From Auanema rhodensis (lineage: Eukaryota > Nematoda > Chromadorea > Rhabditida > Rhabditidae): 64,000 bases of DNA. Below, piece after piece: positions 59,908-64,000 of the stretch. The number at the start of each line of letters is the position of its first letter. Positions within the stretch are counted from its first letter, which is position 1. The translations under genes and the position numbers were made by a program. The notes under the pieces were generated by a model. That model was not told where the DNA came from. It searched no databases and saw only the letters and a program-made list of their open reading frames with translations. Where the stretch lies: positions 12,090,001 through 12,154,000 of the forward strand of contig OZ059897.1 in assembly GCA_964057225.1 (NCBI GenBank), read 5' to 3'.

Positions 59908-62900
59908 CTGAAAAATAATTTAGAGATGTAACTCAAACAGAATGAAGACAAACTACGAGAATGCAAAAAAATAGTAATATGAGTATAGAGTATAAGTGAA
60001 CAATTAAATACATCCTGTATTTTCCCACAAATTGGCAAATTTTTGCTGTGACTGACTGCGGAAAAATAGAATTATTGAGCATTTTTTTATTCAATATCAA
60101 ACAAAATCATTTTACTGGTCTCATATTCAGTAGAATGCTGACAAACGGAGAGCTTATGGAAGATGAATAGGTGCAAAATTATTGTTATAATATTCGGCTT
60201 TTTTTAGATTGGAAAGAAATGAGGAGCAAGAATAGCGAGTAAACTGAAGCAATGGGTAAACTCAAATAATAGGTATTGACAAGCTCAGATAGAAATGATG
60301 TGTGCAAAAGAGAAATAGACTGATAATATTATCGAATACTTCCGGCAACCGATATCAAACTGTTTCAATAAAACAGCAAAATAATTTAAGATCAAACACA
60401 TGATTTTCTAAAAGAAATAGGAACGAACCTACATAAAGCTTGAGAATATGAACATATATCATTCCCTAAAAAGAAAGAAAAAAGAGACATTCTTTGGGGT
60501 GTATGAAATAAAACGACTATGATCATTAATTTTTCGCTGTGCAATTCAAAAAACGATGTTAAAACTGTGAAAGCGAACATAAATAACAATTGTTATTAGC
60601 CTTATTCAAATATTCATGTTCTTGCAGCTTAGGTCGGAGAAATGAACATCTTCTGCTATTGGGAACATATACCACGTGAGTTGTGGTCAGAATCAGGGTT
60701 ATAAGACATCGCGAAGAACTTTCTGCACTTTTTATTGAAGATCAAAATTAAGGAAAACGAATAAGTATATCAGCATTGGTATAGTTTGAAATGAAGATAA
60801 TTGATACTTCACATGATAGAAATGCGGACAGAAAATTCATCTTTCATATGGCAATACGTAAAGATAAAAGAGCAGGAATCTGCAAATTGTTTTTCGTTGA
60901 ATCGACGGTAGAACAGGGAGAAAAACATCACACATATGAAAACGTTGTGTAAAAATGAGGGGAAAACCCTGGAAAATATGTAAGTACATATCAAAAAAAA
61001 AATTTAAAACTTAAATCTTTTTGATTTTATGAAAATTTTATCGAACTTTAGTTAAAGAACCTGCTATGTAAGATCAGTCATGTATATTTACAGATACTTA
61101 TGGTACCATGGAAGTCTTCTATGATGCGTCAAAAATTTTATAATCTATGGAATTGTGTCATGAGTGTGAACATAGAAAATGTGATTCAATGTGTCGCATT
61201 GGTATAGGAAAAATGATCAGAATTTTGAACAAAGCTAAGAGTTTCAGAACAATAAAGCAAAGAAACAATTTGATAAGAGCGTTGATAGTTGAACCTCTTA
61301 GTTGTAAAACTAAAATGTTGTTTGGTTTCTTCTCATGAGAATTGAAAAAACAGGGGAGGGTGAAAAGGTGATAGAGATTCATGACGAATCAGGTGTTCAT
61401 GGAAATCGTTTTAGTGCAATATTCAATATTTCGAACTTTTTTTCGGATTGAAAATTAGTTTAAATTTATCAAATGTTTCAATAAAAACTATAAAACGCAA
61501 GAAAATTAAGAGAGAAAAAGCAAACAGCTTAAATAAATAAAAACTTTTTTTTAAAATAAATAATAAACTAATTTAAATGAAACGTTTTTAGGTAAAAAGT
61601 ATCGAACAGAAATAAACGATACAAATAAAAATAGTTTGTTTAAACGTAAAAGCCATGAAGCAGATGACTAATAACATTATAATGATCGTTTGAAGAATAG
61701 GGGAATGTTTGAGTAAAAAGGAAGAAACGCTATAGAAGAAAAGAAGATATAAATGAATATAAATAAGATATATTGTAAATGAAAGAAGTAGAAGAAGAGA
61801 AAGAAGGACATATACATATGTGTATTTGAAGGAAAATCAAAGTGGAAATATATGGCATTTCTACAATAAAAAGAATATCCGGCATTATTAATATCTTCAA
61901 TATGAAAATATTTTATTTATGGATATAAGTCATCTGATCTTGTTCAGATCATAGGATTGAATGAATAGATAGAAAGCGAGGAAAAATAAAAATAGAAGAG
62001 TCAAATGTTGGCAGAAAAATCAATATTTGTATTGGAATAAGTTCATATAAGGTAAACCTTTTGAGAGATTGCTAAAGGCAAAGAGAGAAATATAATTCAC
62101 TAGATGAGAGATAAGAGAAAAGAAATGTGAGAGAAAGATAGATAAAGCAAGAGGGAAAGACAGAGAAATAGAAATGGTGAGCAAAACGGTGAGAAAAGCT
62201 ACTTATAATGGGAGAAACAATCTTCAGAGATCTACTTATGTCAGCCTATGATGAATTCGAAATAGAATGAAATGCGTGTTACGTCATAATAGTGGTTTTG
62301 AAAAATTTGTTCTCACAATGCTGAAAACAGTCGCTACGGATGTTTGATGGTTGAACAACTTTGTACTATCGCAGCCACATCACCGACAAATCATTGTAAA
62401 AGGTTAGATTTTTGGCTTACAAAACCTATTGCACAAGCGATTTTGTATAAAATTTCTTTTAGTCTGCACTATTGAACTTATTGCGAAAGATGAATCAGTT
62501 GCAAAATTGCTTTGCTAAGTAAAGTAGGGATGATGAAGCCATATGGGATAAACAAAATGAAAACTCAGCATACATTAGCATTTTAATTGCTTACTATAAC
62601 TAAATTTTCAGCATAAGCATCTATATTTATATATTCTTTTATTTTATTTTTAAAAATAATAACAAAATCTAAAACAAGTCATGCTGGTCTTTGTGTAAAT
62701 TTCAGAGTAAGTAATGAATGTAAACAGTAGTCTTGCATTCCTAAAAAAGAGAAAGAAAAGTCGAAAGTACATAAACATTAGGCTTGTTTGGAAAAAATAA
62801 GAACAATTTATTGAATGCCAAGCTTTTTGACTATGTAGAAATAATTGAAAACTTGAAACAACATTTCAGATATTTTAAATACAAACAGTGTTGCTTGTTT

Positions 62901-64000
62901 CAAAGCCTGACTATGCTAACGATATGTATAATATATATACAGATTGATGTATGTATATACATATATACAAAATATATATCTCTCACATAATCTTTTCATT
63001 TTTCATGAAAAATATGCAAAGGCATATCCTGTTGAAGAACAAGGCCGACGACTGTGAGATGACATATACATATATTACAAAATCTGTCAAAGATTTTAAA
63101 ATTATTTTAATTCATAAAACACGAAAGATCATTCAGAATTAGAATACAGTACTTCCAGTTTTCTTTTTAATTTCTAATTTGGACTGTTAACGACTGGGTT
63201 CAGGTGCGATGACAATTGGACAGGGGGCTTTCAAAGAGTTCAGAAAATCTCAAAATTCTATCAATGTTTCAAGTTCTTATAGCATCAATTCGAAACAAAT
63301 GCCGGTTAATGTAATGAAAGCTAAATTTTCAACTAAATATAATGCTTTTTCATTATTTTGAATAATTATTTTTAGAAGGTTCTTCTTGAGCATAGCCTGA
63401 ACGTTGAAATGTCAAGTAGTCATTCTCCATATCTCAATTATGCCATTGAATACCTATGAAGAAAACGCAGTTGACGTGTAACCAAATGCTCCTGTTCAAA
63501 AAAACAGAGAAATTTGAAGAAATATTGCTTGAAGTTTTGAAGAATCTCGTGAAATTCATACCCCAATTCTTGCAGTTTATTAATGACTTCAACATATTTT
63601 TAAACATAATAAATTAATTTTTATTATGCTGGTATTATAAGTTTTTTTTTGTAAACAGGTGTTAAGGTATATCGTATAAGAAAAACATAATTTGATGTTT
63701 ACTGTTATTTTCAAATCTAACCATTTTCATATTAAGATTATTAAAGAATATTTAATATTAGAACTAACCTATGTACTATTCATTATACTTTCTTATTAAA
63801 AAATATTAAATATTTGAAAGAATATTTTAACTTTTTAAAAGTTATAACTATTATATAATATATAAACAAATACAATAATATTGAATATTCATTAAGCTTA
63901 CCTGGAAATATGAATTTCGAAGGAATTTTCTTGAATATAGTAACAAAATATTCAGTAAAGCGTAAATACATGCACATATTATACTATGTGTTAATTAGTT
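59908..64000. other. Gene-poor region upstream of the LACT-type gene
   Basis: The first about 2.4 kb is purine-rich on the + strand, like the blocks upstream of Shank and the WH2 gene; the rest is AT-rich. Open frames such as 61147-61338 (+) and 60994-60809 (-) show no signal peptide, domain or splice partners. A distal 5' UTR exon or promoter of the LACT-type gene is likely here but cannot be placed. Confidence 0.45.

Noticed and set aside
61147-61338. Plus-strand frame with a CHECEHRKC cysteine cluster
   Set aside because: The Cys/His cluster looked like a zinc motif, but the frame is short, isolated and has no splice sites or further pattern.
1-64000. tRNA, rRNA, CRISPR array or transposon
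   Set aside because: I scanned for tRNA T-loop consensus, long direct-repeat arrays, reverse transcriptase or transposase motifs and terminal inverted repeats and saw none convincing. Divergent or short copies could be missed by eye.

Overview
The window looks like nuclear DNA of a nematode. The DNA is AT-rich, genes have many short introns (mostly about 40-60 bp) with nematode-type 3' splice sites (TTTCAG/TTTTAG), and the gene families are animal and in part nematode-typical: a Shank scaffold with no visible SH3, a LACT-type serine beta-lactamase-like protein, a GPI-tailed trehalase and a divergent-loop cyclophilin. I cannot name the genus. I rebuilt the gene models by hand from splice sites and reading phase. 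Every internal exon of the larger genes joins in frame.

Layout. (1) 0.8-9.1 kb, minus strand: a complete 24-exon Shank gene (ankyrin repeats, PDZ, proline-rich region, SAM). (2) 9.2-21.7 kb: no convincing gene; purine-rich on the + strand, probably a long 5' intron or upstream region of Shank. (3) 21.7-23.5 kb, plus strand: two small secreted-protein genes, one cysteine-rich with a C-terminal hydrophobic tail and one Tyr/Gly-rich. (4) 23.6-30.9 kb: pyrimidine-rich, microsatellite-laden DNA without a gene. (5) 30.9-31.5 kb, plus: a small secreted precursor with dibasic/furin-like sites. (6) 32.9-35.7 kb, minus: an 11-exon WH2/polyproline actin-binding-type protein with a possible internal alternative first exon. 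(7) 35.7-45.4 kb: purine-rich DNA without a convincing gene. (8) 45.4-59.9 kb: gene-dense and almost all minus strand: ASCC1-like, serine palmitoyltransferase subunit 1, an unidentified basic-tailed protein, a cyclophilin and a LACT-type beta-lactamase-like protein. A complete 14-exon trehalase gene lies on the opposite strand inside one intron of the palmitoyltransferase gene. (9) 59.9-64.0 kb: no gene seen.

How the genes relate. Shank and the WH2 protein are both cytoskeletal/scaffold type and both are preceded by very long gene-poor blocks. The unidentified protein, palmitoyltransferase and ASCC1 genes run head-to-tail on the minus strand with gaps of about 490 and 360 bp and have 3' splice sites just before their start codons, as expected for a nematode operon or for spliced-leader trans-splicing. 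Three introns in three neighbouring genes (trehalase, cyclophilin, LACT) begin with GC rather than GT. The most noteworthy items are the nested trehalase gene, the GC-AG introns, the stop-free in-frame mini-introns of the Tyr-rich gene, the possible short isoform of the WH2 gene, and the strand-asymmetric blocks upstream of several genes. I found no entirely new biological system.
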